Below, piece by piece: positions 26,300 to 33,732 of a DNA stretch of 55,999 bases. Below the pieces are notes generated by a model, which saw nothing but the letters and a program-made list of their open reading frames with translations, was not told the origin of the DNA and did no database searches. Source of the stretch: Dietzia massiliensis (GTDB lineage Bacteria > Actinomycetota > Actinomycetes > Mycobacteriales > Mycobacteriaceae); assembly GCF_018390595.1 (NCBI RefSeq), contig NZ_JAHBAV010000020.1, positions 1 to 55,999 of the forward strand, read 5' to 3'. A program made the position numbers and the translations under genes. The first letter of the stretch is position 1. Every line of letters begins with the position of its first letter.

Positions 26300-27745
26300 A
26301 TGATGGGGGACATGGAGAACGAGAACGGTCGGGGCCCGGGCGACCGGGGCCCCGGAGACGAATGGGCGGCCGGATCGGCCGCAGGCCTCGGCAAATCCCC
26401 TCAGTGGCCAGCGGGACAGAACCCGTACGCGGGCCGCGGCCCGTATCCCGGCCGGTACCCGTACGGAGAGCAGCGTCCAACCGAACCCGGCGGACAGGCT
26501 GGCCCGGCCGGAGCGGCTGGTCCTCCTCAGGGGTGGGGCGACGACGCCCGCGCCACCGCAGCGTTCCCTCCGCAGCAGCCGCAGCCGGGTCAGGCGGGCC
26601 CCGCGGGACCGGGAGCGCCGACGGGCGCAGCCTTCCCTGGCGGACCGGAGCCCGTGGGCGGCGAGCCCGGGTCGGCGTCGCGCAAGGCCGGTAAGGGGCT
26701 CGTCGTGGCCGGCATCGTGGCCGCGATGCTCGTCTCGGGCGGACTCGGCGGCTGGATCGGCGCGACGGTGGCCGGTGGATCGGGAGAGGGGCTGTCCTCG
26801 CCGATCAGCGCCACCCAGCCGGTAAGCCAGGCGCCGGACGGCACGGTCGAGGCGGTCGCCGACAAGGTACTGCCGAGCGTCGTCTCGATCGACGTGCGCT
26901 CTCAGACCGGGCGGGGTGAGGGGTCCGGGGTCGTGCTCACCGCGGACGGGCTCATCATCACCAACAACCACGTGATCGCGATGGCCACCGCCGGCGGCTC
27001 CATCCAGGTGCGCTTCGATGACGGCTCCAAGGCACCCGCGAGCATCGTGGGCACCGACCCCGCGACGGACATCGCGGTCATCAAGGCCGAGGCGCCCCGC
27101 CCGCTGACGCCGGTCGCGCTCGGTACGTCCGCCAACCTGAACGAGGGGCAGGCCGTGGCCGCCATCGGCTCGCCGCTCGGGCTGTCCGGGACTGTCACGA
27201 CCGGCATCGTCTCGGCACTGGAGCGCCCGGTGCGGGCCGGTGGCGCGCAGTCCGATCAGAGCACGGTGATCGACGCAATCCAGACCGATGCCGCGGTGAA
27301 CCCCGGTAACTCCGGTGGCGCCCTGGTGAACATGAACGGCGAGCTGATCGGCATCAACTCGGCCATCGCGTCGCTGGGCTCGGGTAACTCGGGCTCGATC
27401 GGGCTGGGTTTCGCGATCCCGGTGGACCAGGCTCGCCGGATCGCCGATCAGATCATCAAGCAGGGATTCGCCACCCGGGCGGTGCTCGGGGTGACGGTGA
27501 GTGACTCCCCGGCCGGAGACGGCGCGCTGGTGCGGTCGGTCGAGCCGGGCGGCCCGGCGGACCGCGCGGGCATCGAGGAGGGCGCCATCGTCACGCGCGT
27601 GGGCGAGCGGCTCATCGAGAACGGTGACGCGCTCGTCGCGGCGATCCGGTCCCGCGCTCCGGGGGAGACGGTGTCCGTCACCTATGCTTCTCGTGAGGGC
27701 GAACCGCCGAACACCGTCGACGTTGCACTGGGAGAGGCCAGATGA
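26300..27745 (+). CDS. pepD: HtrA-like serine protease PepD
   Basis: 481 residues from ATG 26300; ATG 26312 is an alternative, and the longer frame from 26129 runs through mprB and the box repeats. A disordered Pro/Gly-rich cytoplasmic part (1–130) precedes one membrane helix (about 132–155). The trypsin-like domain has His in TNNHVIA (about 224), Asp in ATDIAVIKA (about 257) and Ser in NPGNSGGALV (about 337). A C-terminal PDZ domain spans about 395–481. It degrades or refolds damaged envelope proteins and in mycobacteria belongs to the MprAB/SigE regulon. Its last 4 bp overlap moaB. Confidence 0.92.
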   Translation: MMGDMENENGRGPGDRGPGDEWAAGSAAGLGKSPQWPAGQNPYAGRGPYPGRYPYGEQRPTEPGGQAGPAGAAGPPQGWGDDARATAAFPPQQPQPGQAGPAGPGAPTGAAFPGGPEPVGGEPGSASRKAGKGLVVAGIVAAMLVSGGLGGWIGATVAGGSGEGLSSPISATQPVSQAPDGTVEAVADKVLPSVVSIDVRSQTGRGEGSGVVLTADGLIITNNHVIAMATAGGSIQVRFDDGSKAPASIVGTDPATDIAVIKAEAPRPLTPVALGTSANLNEGQAVAAIGSPLGLSGTVTTGIVSALERPVRAGGAQSDQSTVIDAIQTDAAVNPGNSGGALVNMNGELIGINSAIASLGSGNSGSIGLGFAIPVDQARRIADQIIKQGFATRAVLGVTVSDSPAGDGALVRSVEPGGPADRAGIEEGAIVTRVGERLIENGDALVAAIRSRAPGETVSVTYASREGEPPNTVDVALGEAR

Positions 27746-28317
27746 GCACCAGATTCGATCCGAGGGCCCTGCCCGGAGGCCGCAAGCTCCCCACGAACGT
27801 GGACTTCGACCCGACGGCCGTAGAGCCGCCGGAGCCGGCGATCGCCGGCCGTGCGATGGTCGTGGTGGTCACGGACCGGATGCCGGAGCGGGAGGACTTC
27901 ATCGGTCCACTGGTCACCGAGCTGCTCGAGGAGGAGGGCTTCCTCGTGGGCGGCGTCGTCGGCGTGGCGGCCGACGAGTCGGAGGTCCGCAAGGCGCTCG
28001 AGACCGCGGTCGTCGGCGGGTTCGACTTCGTCGTCACCATCGGCGGGACCGGCGTCGGCCCCCGCGACATCACGCCGGAAGTCACCGAGGAGATCCTCGA
28101 CCAGCGACTGCCCGGCATCGCCGAGGCCATCCGCTCATCCGGCCTCACCGCGGGAGCCGTCGACTCGATCGTCTCCCGCGGGCACGTGGGCGTCTCCGGC
28201 AGCACGGTGGTCGCGAACCTCGCGCCGAGCCGGGCCGCCATCCGCGACGGGATGGCCACGCTGTGCCCGCTCGTGTCATACGTGGTCGCGCAGCTGTCGG
28301 GCTTCGACGGTCTGTGA
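27742..28317 (+). CDS. moaB2: MogA/MoaB-type molybdopterin-binding protein
   Basis: 191 residues. About 35 N-terminal residues precede the MPT-binding fold with TIGGTGVGPRDITPE (about 95–109) and SGSTVVANLAPSR (about 152–164). Such proteins adenylylate molybdopterin or act as MoaB. Location right after pepD with an ATGA overlap is conserved in mycobacteria, where this paralogue is outside the main moa clusters. A role in stress rather than bulk cofactor synthesis is possible but unproven. Confidence 0.88.
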   Translation: MSTRFDPRALPGGRKLPTNVDFDPTAVEPPEPAIAGRAMVVVVTDRMPEREDFIGPLVTELLEEEGFLVGGVVGVAADESEVRKALETAVVGGFDFVVTIGGTGVGPRDITPEVTEEILDQRLPGIAEAIRSSGLTAGAVDSIVSRGHVGVSGSTVVANLAPSRAAIRDGMATLCPLVSYVVAQLSGFDGL

Positions 28318-28526
28318 CCGGCGCGCGGGACTCCGACGGCGATCGGCGGGCCGGCACCCGGGGGACCACTCCCGGGAGCGCCGACCGCCGCGCCGCGGAC
28401 CGCAGGCGCATCGACGAGGTGTTCGGCGACACGCTGCCGGAGACCACCTCGGACGAGGCGCGCGGGAGCGACACCCGACTCCGGGACAACTGGTGGCGCG
28501 AGCAACGCCCGCCTCACCACGACTGA
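28314..28526 (+). CDS. Small conserved-looking hypothetical protein
   Basis: 70 residues from GTG 28314, which overlaps the moaB stop as GTGA. The N-terminus is Arg/Asp/Gly-rich. The C-terminal half, DRRRIDEVFGDTLPETTSDEA … RDNWWREQRPPHHD, looks conserved and ends in a Trp/Pro/His-rich tail like those of small uncharacterised proteins of mycobacteria (from memory). Translational coupling and codon use like its neighbours support it as real. No function is assigned. It is the last gene of the mprA–mprB–pepD–moaB run and converges on mscL. Confidence 0.65.
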   Translation: MTGARDSDGDRRAGTRGTTPGSADRRAADRRRIDEVFGDTLPETTSDEARGSDTRLRDNWWREQRPPHHD

Positions 28527-28652
28527 GCCCGTCCCTCCGCGACCGACCTCGTCCGCCGCTCCGGCAGCGCCCGCCACATCGTCTACAGGGCCGGCGGCCG
28601 CTGCTGGCTGTGTCCCTCAAGGCTCCACCGCTCCACCGCCGGGGCGGCGCCG

Positions 28653-29081
28653 TCAGGACTCGTTGGCCGGACTCTCGGGGTCGGAGGGGTGGGCGAGCGG
28701 CCGCCCGGCGAGCAGGTCACGAATCTCCACGAGGAGTTCGTTATCCGTGGCGGGGGCCTCGATGCCCTTCCGGCGAGCGGCGGCCTCCTTCATCTTGTTC
28801 ATGGGGCCCACCAGCACGAAGTAGATGATGGCGGCGATGAGCAGGAAGTTGATGACCGCCGAGATGAGCGCCCCGAAGTCCATCAGCGTCTCGGGGTTGT
28901 TCTCCAGGAGCTGCACGGCGAAGCCGATCTCCTTGTCCCCGCCGAGCAGAGCGATGAGCGGGTTGATGATCGCGCTGGTGAACGCGTCGACGATGGACGC
29001 GAAGGCGGTGCCGATCACGACGGCCACGGCCAGGTCGATCACGTTGCCCTGCATGACGAAGTCGCGGAAACCCTTGAGCAT
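28653..29081 (-). CDS. mscL: Large-conductance mechanosensitive channel
   Basis: 142 residues, normal MscL length. The N-terminal MLKGFRDFVMQGNVIDLAVAVVIGTAFASIVDAFTSAIINPLIALLGG is the S1 helix plus first pore helix with the hydrophobic gate. The second helix lies at about 75–97 (ALISAVINFLLIAAIIYFVLV), and a charged C-terminal helix follows. It opens as a pentamer under membrane tension to vent solutes after hypo-osmotic shock. It follows the SAF-domain gene on the same strand after a 94-bp gap. Confidence 0.97.
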   Translation of the reverse strand: MLKGFRDFVMQGNVIDLAVAVVIGTAFASIVDAFTSAIINPLIALLGGDKEIGFAVQLLENNPETLMDFGALISAVINFLLIAAIIYFVLVGPMNKMKEAAARRKGIEAPATDNELLVEIRDLLAGRPLAHPSDPESPANES

Positions 29082-29175
29082 CGCTCGCCCCTGTCAGATG
29101 TAGTCACCGTACTGCCGAATCGGCACGGACGATATCAGCAGGACACGCCACCGTGGAATACCCGCGCGCGGCGGC

Positions 29176-29652
29176 TCAGCCGTGCACCACGACGGCCAGT
29201 GGGCTCGTGGCGGCCGTCGCGGCGAGGTGGGAGGCGAGCTCCTCGGGGACTTCGACCAGCACGGACCGGGCGCCCGACCGTCCGGCCGGGGTATCGCGCA
29301 CCCGGGCCGCCCGCGCGACGACGAGATCGGCCGCAGCGGCGTGAGCACCGGGGTCGTGGGCGTCGGCGTCGATCGTGGAGACGAGGTCCACAAGGTCTCC
29401 GGGCTTCAGCAGGTCGGCCACGGCGGGGTCGGCGAGGGCGACGGGTACCACCCGCACAGGTCGCGCCGGGCCGCCGCCGGGGGCAGCGGTGACCGCGGCG
29501 GCGACGTCGGGCGGGGGACCGGGGGTCTCCGCGGGATCGGACCGTCCGACGAACGGTGCTGCCACCACGAGCGCAGCCGCGAGAGCCATCCGGGCCGTGC
29601 GTCGCCGCCGCCACCGCCCGGGCGTGGTCACCGAGGCGATGGTGCGGCGCAT
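29176..29652 (-). CDS. SAF-domain (CpaB/FlgA-like) secreted or membrane-anchored protein
   Basis: 158 residues from ATG 29652, which has a GGGGGA sequence just upstream; an in-frame start at 29769 would add 39 Arg-rich residues. After a basic segment (RRRRTARM), a hydrophobic stretch (about 22–36) is a signal anchor. The remainder contains the SAF fold: VRVVPVALADPAVADLLKPGDLVDLVS (about 68–95) and VLVEVPEELASHLAATAATSPLAVVVHG at the end. SAF proteins neighbour mscL in other actinobacteria, but their role there is unknown; no pilus genes are present here. Confidence 0.75.
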   Translation of the reverse strand: MRRTIASVTTPGRWRRRRTARMALAAALVVAAPFVGRSDPAETPGPPPDVAAAVTAAPGGGPARPVRVVPVALADPAVADLLKPGDLVDLVSTIDADAHDPGAHAAAADLVVARAARVRDTPAGRSGARSVLVEVPEELASHLAATAATSPLAVVVHG

Positions 29653-29889
29653 GGGGTCCCCCGTCGGTCGGCGCGCCCGCGGCGCGAACAGCGATGCCGC
29701 CGTCGCCCGGCGGTGTCGGTCAGACCGTAGCCGCAGGCTCCGGGCGACGGCCGCGCCGCGAGCGTCCACGCGAGAGACCTGTGGAGGCGGACGGGGGTGT
29801 GGAGAAACGCCCCGTCACGACCGTCGGGTCGGGAAGCAGCGGGGCTACGAGCCCGGGGCAGGTGGGTAGCGGACTTCTGATGCAGAACG

Positions 29890-29925
29890 TCGCGAACACA
29901 GCCGCTCCCCGCCATGGCGTCTCGC
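29890..29925 (-). repeat. Single copy of the GCGAGACGCCATG repeat module
   Basis: On the minus strand the 13-bp core lies at 29925–29913, followed by GCGGGGAGCGGCTGTG and a TTCGCG tail. This matches the modules near 10.4 kb and 31.5 kb. It sits 26 bp from the left end of the insertion sequence and points away from it. The rest of the 298-bp gap between the SAF gene and the IS (29653–29950) shows no gene. Confidence 0.75.
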
Positions 29926-29954
29926 CCACCCCGAACGGAAGTTGTCAACCTGGT

Positions 29955-30956
29955 TTAAGACAGGTTGATGCCAGTGGTGGTGGGTAGTGCTGGTGCTTTC
30001 GGTGGTTGCGAGTATCTGACGGGATGCAGGGTTGCTGCTCGGTCCAGGGTCTGTTGGCGGGTTGCCCTGACCTGCTCGGCGGTGCCGGTGAAGACCTGCC
30101 AGGGGGTGTAATAGCCTAGGGCGCTGTGGTGGTGCTCGGTGGCGTAGCGGTGCAGGAACTCGCTGGTCCAGCGTCTGGCGTGCTCGATCGAGTCGAACCG
30201 GGCCGGGTGGTCCAGGTCGTACTTGATGGTCTTGAACAGTGACTCGGAGAACGGGTTGTCGTTGGAGACCCGCGGCCGGGAGAACGAGCGTTGCACCGCC
30301 ACGGCCTCCAGTGCTGCGGCGAGCTCGTTGGAGCGCATCGCGGCCCCGTTGTCGGCGTGCAGCAGGGCCGGAGCGCCGTGCCGGTCGAAGGCGTCCAGGA
30401 ACATCTCGGTGGCCTTGGTGGCGGTCTCGTCAGGTTCGACCCGCCAGGCCACCGGGTAGCGGGAGTAGACATCGATCGCCAGGTACAGCCGGAAGAAGCT
30501 GCGCCGGGGCCCGGGCAGCAGGGTGATGTCCCACGTCCACAGATCCCCCGGCGCACCGGCGGCCGCGGCGGGCTTGACGCGGGCGGCAGAGGTGCCGCAG
30601 TGCCTGCCCCGCCGGCGGTCCCCGACCAGCTCAAGCTCGTTGGCCACGCGATAGAAGCTGCGCTGCGAGCAGGCGATCTTGCCCTCGTCCAGGGTGGACC
30701 AGTACGCCTGCACCACCGACCGATCCTCCATCGCCGGGTCGCACAGTGCGTCGACGACCTGCTCTTTCTCGGCGTCGGTCAACGCGGCCGGCTGCCGGCG
30801 CTGGCGGTGCGGCACCGGCTCGTCCACGGGCTGGTAGTGCTGGTAGCCGCGGGAGATCCGGTAGAACGTGGGCCGTGGCATCCCGGCGAGTGCGCAGGCC
30901 CGGGTCACGGTCATGGCGGCCTGCTGCTTGAGGTCGTGGATCAGCTGGCAGATCAC
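29955..30956 (-). CDS. IS3-family transposase, OrfB (DDE integrase domain)
   Basis: 333 residues. An N-terminal helical region (about 1–100) precedes the retroviral-integrase-like core. The catalytic DDE residues are present: Asp in DLWTWDITLL (about 143), Asp in LLHADNGAAM (about 201) and Glu in NDNPFSESLFKTIKYD (about 237), followed by the usual HHHSALGYYTPWQVF. It starts at GTG overlapping the OrfA stop (GTGA). OrfB lies in the −1 frame relative to OrfA, so a frameshifted OrfAB fusion is also possible. Confidence 0.93.
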   Translation of the reverse strand: MICQLIHDLKQQAAMTVTRACALAGMPRPTFYRISRGYQHYQPVDEPVPHRQRRQPAALTDAEKEQVVDALCDPAMEDRSVVQAYWSTLDEGKIACSQRSFYRVANELELVGDRRRGRHCGTSAARVKPAAAAGAPGDLWTWDITLLPGPRRSFFRLYLAIDVYSRYPVAWRVEPDETATKATEMFLDAFDRHGAPALLHADNGAAMRSNELAAALEAVAVQRSFSRPRVSNDNPFSESLFKTIKYDLDHPARFDSIEHARRWTSEFLHRYATEHHHSALGYYTPWQVFTGTAEQVRATRQQTLDRAATLHPVRYSQPPKAPALPTTTGINLS

Positions 30957-31408
30957 AACTTTTTGCGCTCGAGCCAGGCCTGATACTCGGCCGCGCTCAT
31001 CAGCGTCGGTGGGATCTGCGCATCCGGTCCCGTCGAGCTCTTGGTGATCCCGTCCAAGAGCTCGAATGCTTTTCCCATGATCTCCTGCGCCGCCTCGGCG
31101 TTTTTGACCTTCTGCTCGAGCTGCTCGACCTGCCGACGCAGCCGGATCACCTCCGAGCGATCCTCATTGTGTTGTTGTCGCCTGCCCATCTTGACCTCCG
31201 CAGCCTGCAACGACGCATCGAACTCGCCCCGAGCCCTGGCATTGAGCCACCGCTTGACCGTCCCCCGAGCGAGGTTGTGCTCCCGCAGTAGCCGAGCCTT
31301 GTCGCCATGGGCCTCACACTCGTCCCATGCCTGCAGGAATTCAATCCGGAACGCGACCGAAAACGATCGCCCTCCCGACGCCGTAGTCCCAATCGGCGTA
31401 CTAATCAT
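30953..31408 (-). CDS. IS3-family transposase, OrfA (helix-turn-helix)
   Basis: 151 residues from ATG 31408 (MISTPIGTTASGGRSFSVAF …). A helix-turn-helix (DKARLLREHNLARGTVKRWLNAR, about 38–60) binds the IS ends, and a leucine-zipper-like coiled coil follows (VIRLRRQVEQLEQKVKNAEAAQEIMGKAFELL, about 87–118). Near the 3' end, CGC AAA AAG TTG TGA contains an AAAAAG run that could serve for −1 frameshifting into OrfB, as in many IS3 elements. All parts look intact. Confidence 0.9.
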   Translation of the reverse strand: MISTPIGTTASGGRSFSVAFRIEFLQAWDECEAHGDKARLLREHNLARGTVKRWLNARARGEFDASLQAAEVKMGRRQQHNEDRSEVIRLRRQVEQLEQKVKNAEAAQEIMGKAFELLDGITKSSTGPDAQIPPTLMSAAEYQAWLERKKL

Positions 31409-31481
31409 CGTCCAAACTCCGATCCCCACGCCCCTCACGAACCTGTCTCACGATCAGGCTGGCAAAGAACGCGAAGAGCGG

Positions 31482-31648
31482 GCGAGGCGACATGCCCGGG
31501 AGCGGCCGCGTTGCGGGGTGCGCAGGCGGGGGAGCGAGGCGCCATGCCCGGGAGCGGCTGCGCTCCGGGTGCGCAGGTGCAGGGGCGAGGCGCCATGCCC
31601 GGGGGCGGCTGCGTTGCGGGTGCGCCGGCGCGGGAGCGAGGCGCCAGG
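31482..31648 (+). repeat. Tandem 51–52-bp repeats with GCGAGGCGCCATG cores
   Basis: Four successive units begin at 31482, 31534, 31585 and 31636; the first and last cores are slightly degenerate and the array stops at the fmdB 3' end. Each unit is GCGAGGCGCCATG, then CCCGGGAGCGGCTGCG, then a GGGTGCGC(A/C)GG segment. The core differs by one base from the GCGAGACGCCATG modules near 10.4 and 29.9 kb. The repeats lie immediately right of the IS and point away from it. Confidence 0.88.
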
Positions 31649-31652
31649 CCGG

Positions 31653-32039
31653 TTACGACGACGAGGACGACGACGAGCTGGACGAGCCCGAGGAGGAGCC
31701 GGCACCGGCCGTGGCGCTCGAGCCGGAACCGGACCCCGACCCCGAGGACCCGGTCGACGAGGAACCGCCGCTCGACGAGCCGTTAGAGGAGCCGCCGTTC
31801 GAGGAGCTGCCGTTCGAGGAGCCGCCCGAGGAACCCGACCCGGACGAGCCGCCCTCGCCGGCGCCGCGGCTGTCCGTGCGGTAGAAGCCGGAGCCCTTGA
31901 AGACGACACCGACCGTGTTGAAGAGCTTGCGCAGGCCGCCGTTGCACTGCGGGCAGACCGTCAGCGAGTCCTCGTCGAAGGACTGCTGGATGTCGAAGGC
32001 GACGTCGCAGTCGCGGCACCGGTAGGAGTAGGTGGGCAT
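31653..32039 (-). CDS. FmdB/Ruc-like zinc-ribbon protein with Ser/Gly-rich tail
   Basis: 128 residues from ATG 32039. The N-terminal zinc ribbon has C8xxC11 and C29xxC32 (MPTYSYRCRDCDVAF … LTVCPQCNGGLRKLF); from about residue 58 the chain is almost only Ser and Gly and must be disordered. The M. tuberculosis homologue at this position (Rv0991c, Ruc) is described as a redox-controlled chaperone whose cysteine-zinc site and disordered tail matter for activity (from memory). It lies 37 bp downstream of the folate cyclo-ligase gene on the same strand, and the repeat array lies directly beyond its stop codon. Confidence 0.85.
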   Translation of the reverse strand: MPTYSYRCRDCDVAFDIQQSFDEDSLTVCPQCNGGLRKLFNTVGVVFKGSGFYRTDSRGAGEGGSSGSGSSGGSSNGSSSNGGSSNGSSSGGSSSTGSSGSGSGSGSSATAGAGSSSGSSSSSSSSSS

Positions 32040-32076
32040 CTGGCCTCCCGAGACGTATCGGATTGTGGTTGGCACT

Positions 32077-32703
32077 CTACTCCGGCGAGTGCCAAGTTCC
32101 GAAGTCGAGAACCCCGTCCGGCGTGATCACGCCGTGTACGGGGCGGTCGTGGGCCTCGGCGGGGATGTGCTCGAGGACGTTCTCCGTGTCGGCCAGCGCG
32201 AGGAGTCGGGTGCGGGGACCGGCCAGTGCGAGCGAGCGGTCGTAGTAGCCGCCGCCCCGCCCGATCCGCGTCCCGGAGCGATCGACGGCCACGGCGGGCA
32301 CCAGGACGAGATCGGCGTCGGCGATGCGCTCCGGGCCCTCCGGCGGCGCCGACGGCACGAGGATGCCGAACCGGCCCCGGACCAGATCCGCCGGCCCGGC
32401 GTACGCAGCCCACTCCACCGGGCCGCGCGCCGGGGAGACGGGCAGCAGTACCCGCGCACCGCGGCGCGCCAGCTCCTCCGGCAGACCCCGTCCGCCGGCC
32501 TCGTCGTCGTCGGGCACGTACGCACAGACGACCATCCCCGCGGTGACGATCCCCGCCAGGTGGTCGAGAATCGCCCGGTCCCGCCGGACGCGCACCGTCG
32601 CGGGCACGGCAGCGCGGCGCGCGAGGACCTCCCGGCGCAACCGTGCCTTGACGGCCGCGTCGGTGGTGGGCCCCGCGCCGACGTCGGGGTCGTCCTGCGA
32701 CAT
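32077..32703 (-). CDS. 5-formyltetrahydrofolate cyclo-ligase
   Basis: 208 residues. The enzyme converts 5-formyl-THF with ATP to 5,10-methenyl-THF, returning stored folate to one-carbon metabolism. Family motifs: basic N-terminal KARLRREVLARRAAVP, and IGRGGGYYDRSLALAG (about 147–162), the ATP/folate loop typical of the family. Position between fmdB and divergent galU matches the mycobacterial order. The 65-bp gap to galU should hold both promoters. Confidence 0.92.
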   Translation of the reverse strand: MSQDDPDVGAGPTTDAAVKARLRREVLARRAAVPATVRVRRDRAILDHLAGIVTAGMVVCAYVPDDDEAGGRGLPEELARRGARVLLPVSPARGPVEWAAYAGPADLVRGRFGILVPSAPPEGPERIADADLVLVPAVAVDRSGTRIGRGGGYYDRSLALAGPRTRLLALADTENVLEHIPAEAHDRPVHGVITPDGVLDFGTWHSPE

Positions 32704-32768
32704 GAGCCACAGTCTGCCGCGCGTGGCGTCACACGTGGGTGCCGGGTACGCGGTCTAAGGTGGTCGCC

Positions 32769-33668
32769 ATGACGTCCGACACCTCACCCGCGCCGCAGTT
32801 CCGGACCGCCGTCGTCCCGGCGGCCGGTCTCGGGACCCGGTTCCTGCCCGCCACCAAGACGGTGCCCAAGGAGCTCCTGCCCGTCGTGGACACGCCGGGG
32901 ATCGAACTCATCGCCGAGGAGGCCACCGAGGCGGGGGCCGGGCGGCTCGCGATCGTCACCTCCGAGCGCAAGGTCGGCGTGATGGCGCACTTCGCCGAGG
33001 ACTCCGTGCTCGAGGGCACGCTCGAGGACCGCGGCAAGGACGTCCTGCTGCACAAGGTCCAGCGCGCGCCGGGGCTCATCGAGGTCGTCGACGTCCGCCA
33101 GGACGAGCCCCTGGGGCTGGGACACGCGATCGCGCAGGTCGAGTCGGTGCTCGGCGACGAGGAGCAGGCCGTGGCGGTGCTGCTGCCGGACGACCTGGTC
33201 CTGCCGTTCGGGATCCTCGGACAGATGAACGCCGTCCGCGCCGAGCGCGGCGGCAGCGTGCTGTGCGCGTTCGAGGTGGACCCGGACAACGTCTCCTCCT
33301 ACGGCGTGTTCGAGGTGGAGGACACCGACGACCCGTCGGTGAAGAAGGTGCTCGGCATGGTCGAGAAGCCGGCCGCCGAGGACGCGCCCTCCAACCTCGC
33401 CGCGGCCGGGCGGTACGTGCTCGACCGCGCGATCTTCGACGCGCTGCGCCGTACCGAGCCGGGCGCCGGCGGGGAGATCCAAATCACCGACGCGATCGAC
33501 CTGCTCATCGACGAGGGCCACCCCGTGCACGTGGTGGTCCACGACGGCACCCGCCACGACCTGGGCAACCCCGGCGGCTACATCAAAGCGTGCGTGGACT
33601 TCGCGCTGGACAACCCGGCGTACGCGGACGACCTCCGAGAGTGGCTCTCGGGCCGACTGGGGTCGTAA
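32769..33668 (+). CDS. galU: UTP–glucose-1-phosphate uridylyltransferase
   Basis: 299 residues from ATG 32769; the in-frame extension to 32739 would overlap the promoter gap. It makes UDP-glucose for trehalose, glycan and galactan precursors. The nucleotide-binding motif VVPAAGLGTRFLPATKTVPKELLPVVD (about 14–40) is diagnostic. VLGMVEKPAAEDAPSNLAAAGRYVL and the C-terminal GHPVHVVVHDGTRHDLGNPGGYIKA are also typical. It is followed by moeA/glp on the same strand after a 64-bp gap. Confidence 0.96.
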   Translation: MTSDTSPAPQFRTAVVPAAGLGTRFLPATKTVPKELLPVVDTPGIELIAEEATEAGAGRLAIVTSERKVGVMAHFAEDSVLEGTLEDRGKDVLLHKVQRAPGLIEVVDVRQDEPLGLGHAIAQVESVLGDEEQAVAVLLPDDLVLPFGILGQMNAVRAERGGSVLCAFEVDPDNVSSYGVFEVEDTDDPSVKKVLGMVEKPAAEDAPSNLAAAGRYVLDRAIFDALRRTEPGAGGEIQITDAIDLLIDEGHPVHVVVHDGTRHDLGNPGGYIKACVDFALDNPAYADDLREWLSGRLGS

Positions 33669-33732
33669 CCCCTTTTCCACTGGTGAGGCGGGTCCGCTCG
33701 CGCGGGTGACGGGTACGGGAAAGGAGCACCTG

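Larger units (their letters stand above)
29951..31456 (-). mobile_element. IS3-family insertion sequence, apparently intact
   Basis: About 1.5 kb carrying orfA and orfB in the two-frame arrangement of IS3 elements. The imperfect terminal inverted repeats share AGACAGGTT: the left end reads TGGTTTAAGACAGGTT inward from 29951 and the right end reads TGATCGTGAGACAGGTT inward from 31456, so both begin TG. The orfB stop codon lies inside the left repeat. No flanking direct repeat is obvious (ACC versus GGC), so the target duplication is lost or the ends are a few bases off. Confidence 0.85.

Noticed and set aside
31482..31648. Possible CRISPR array with 51-bp period
   Set aside because: The sequence between cores is itself repeated rather than unique, so this is a simple tandem repeat.
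31492..31884. Open frame giving a very acidic protein opposite fmdB
   Set aside because: It is the antisense of the Ser/Gly codons of fmdB plus the repeat array; no start signals and no similarity.
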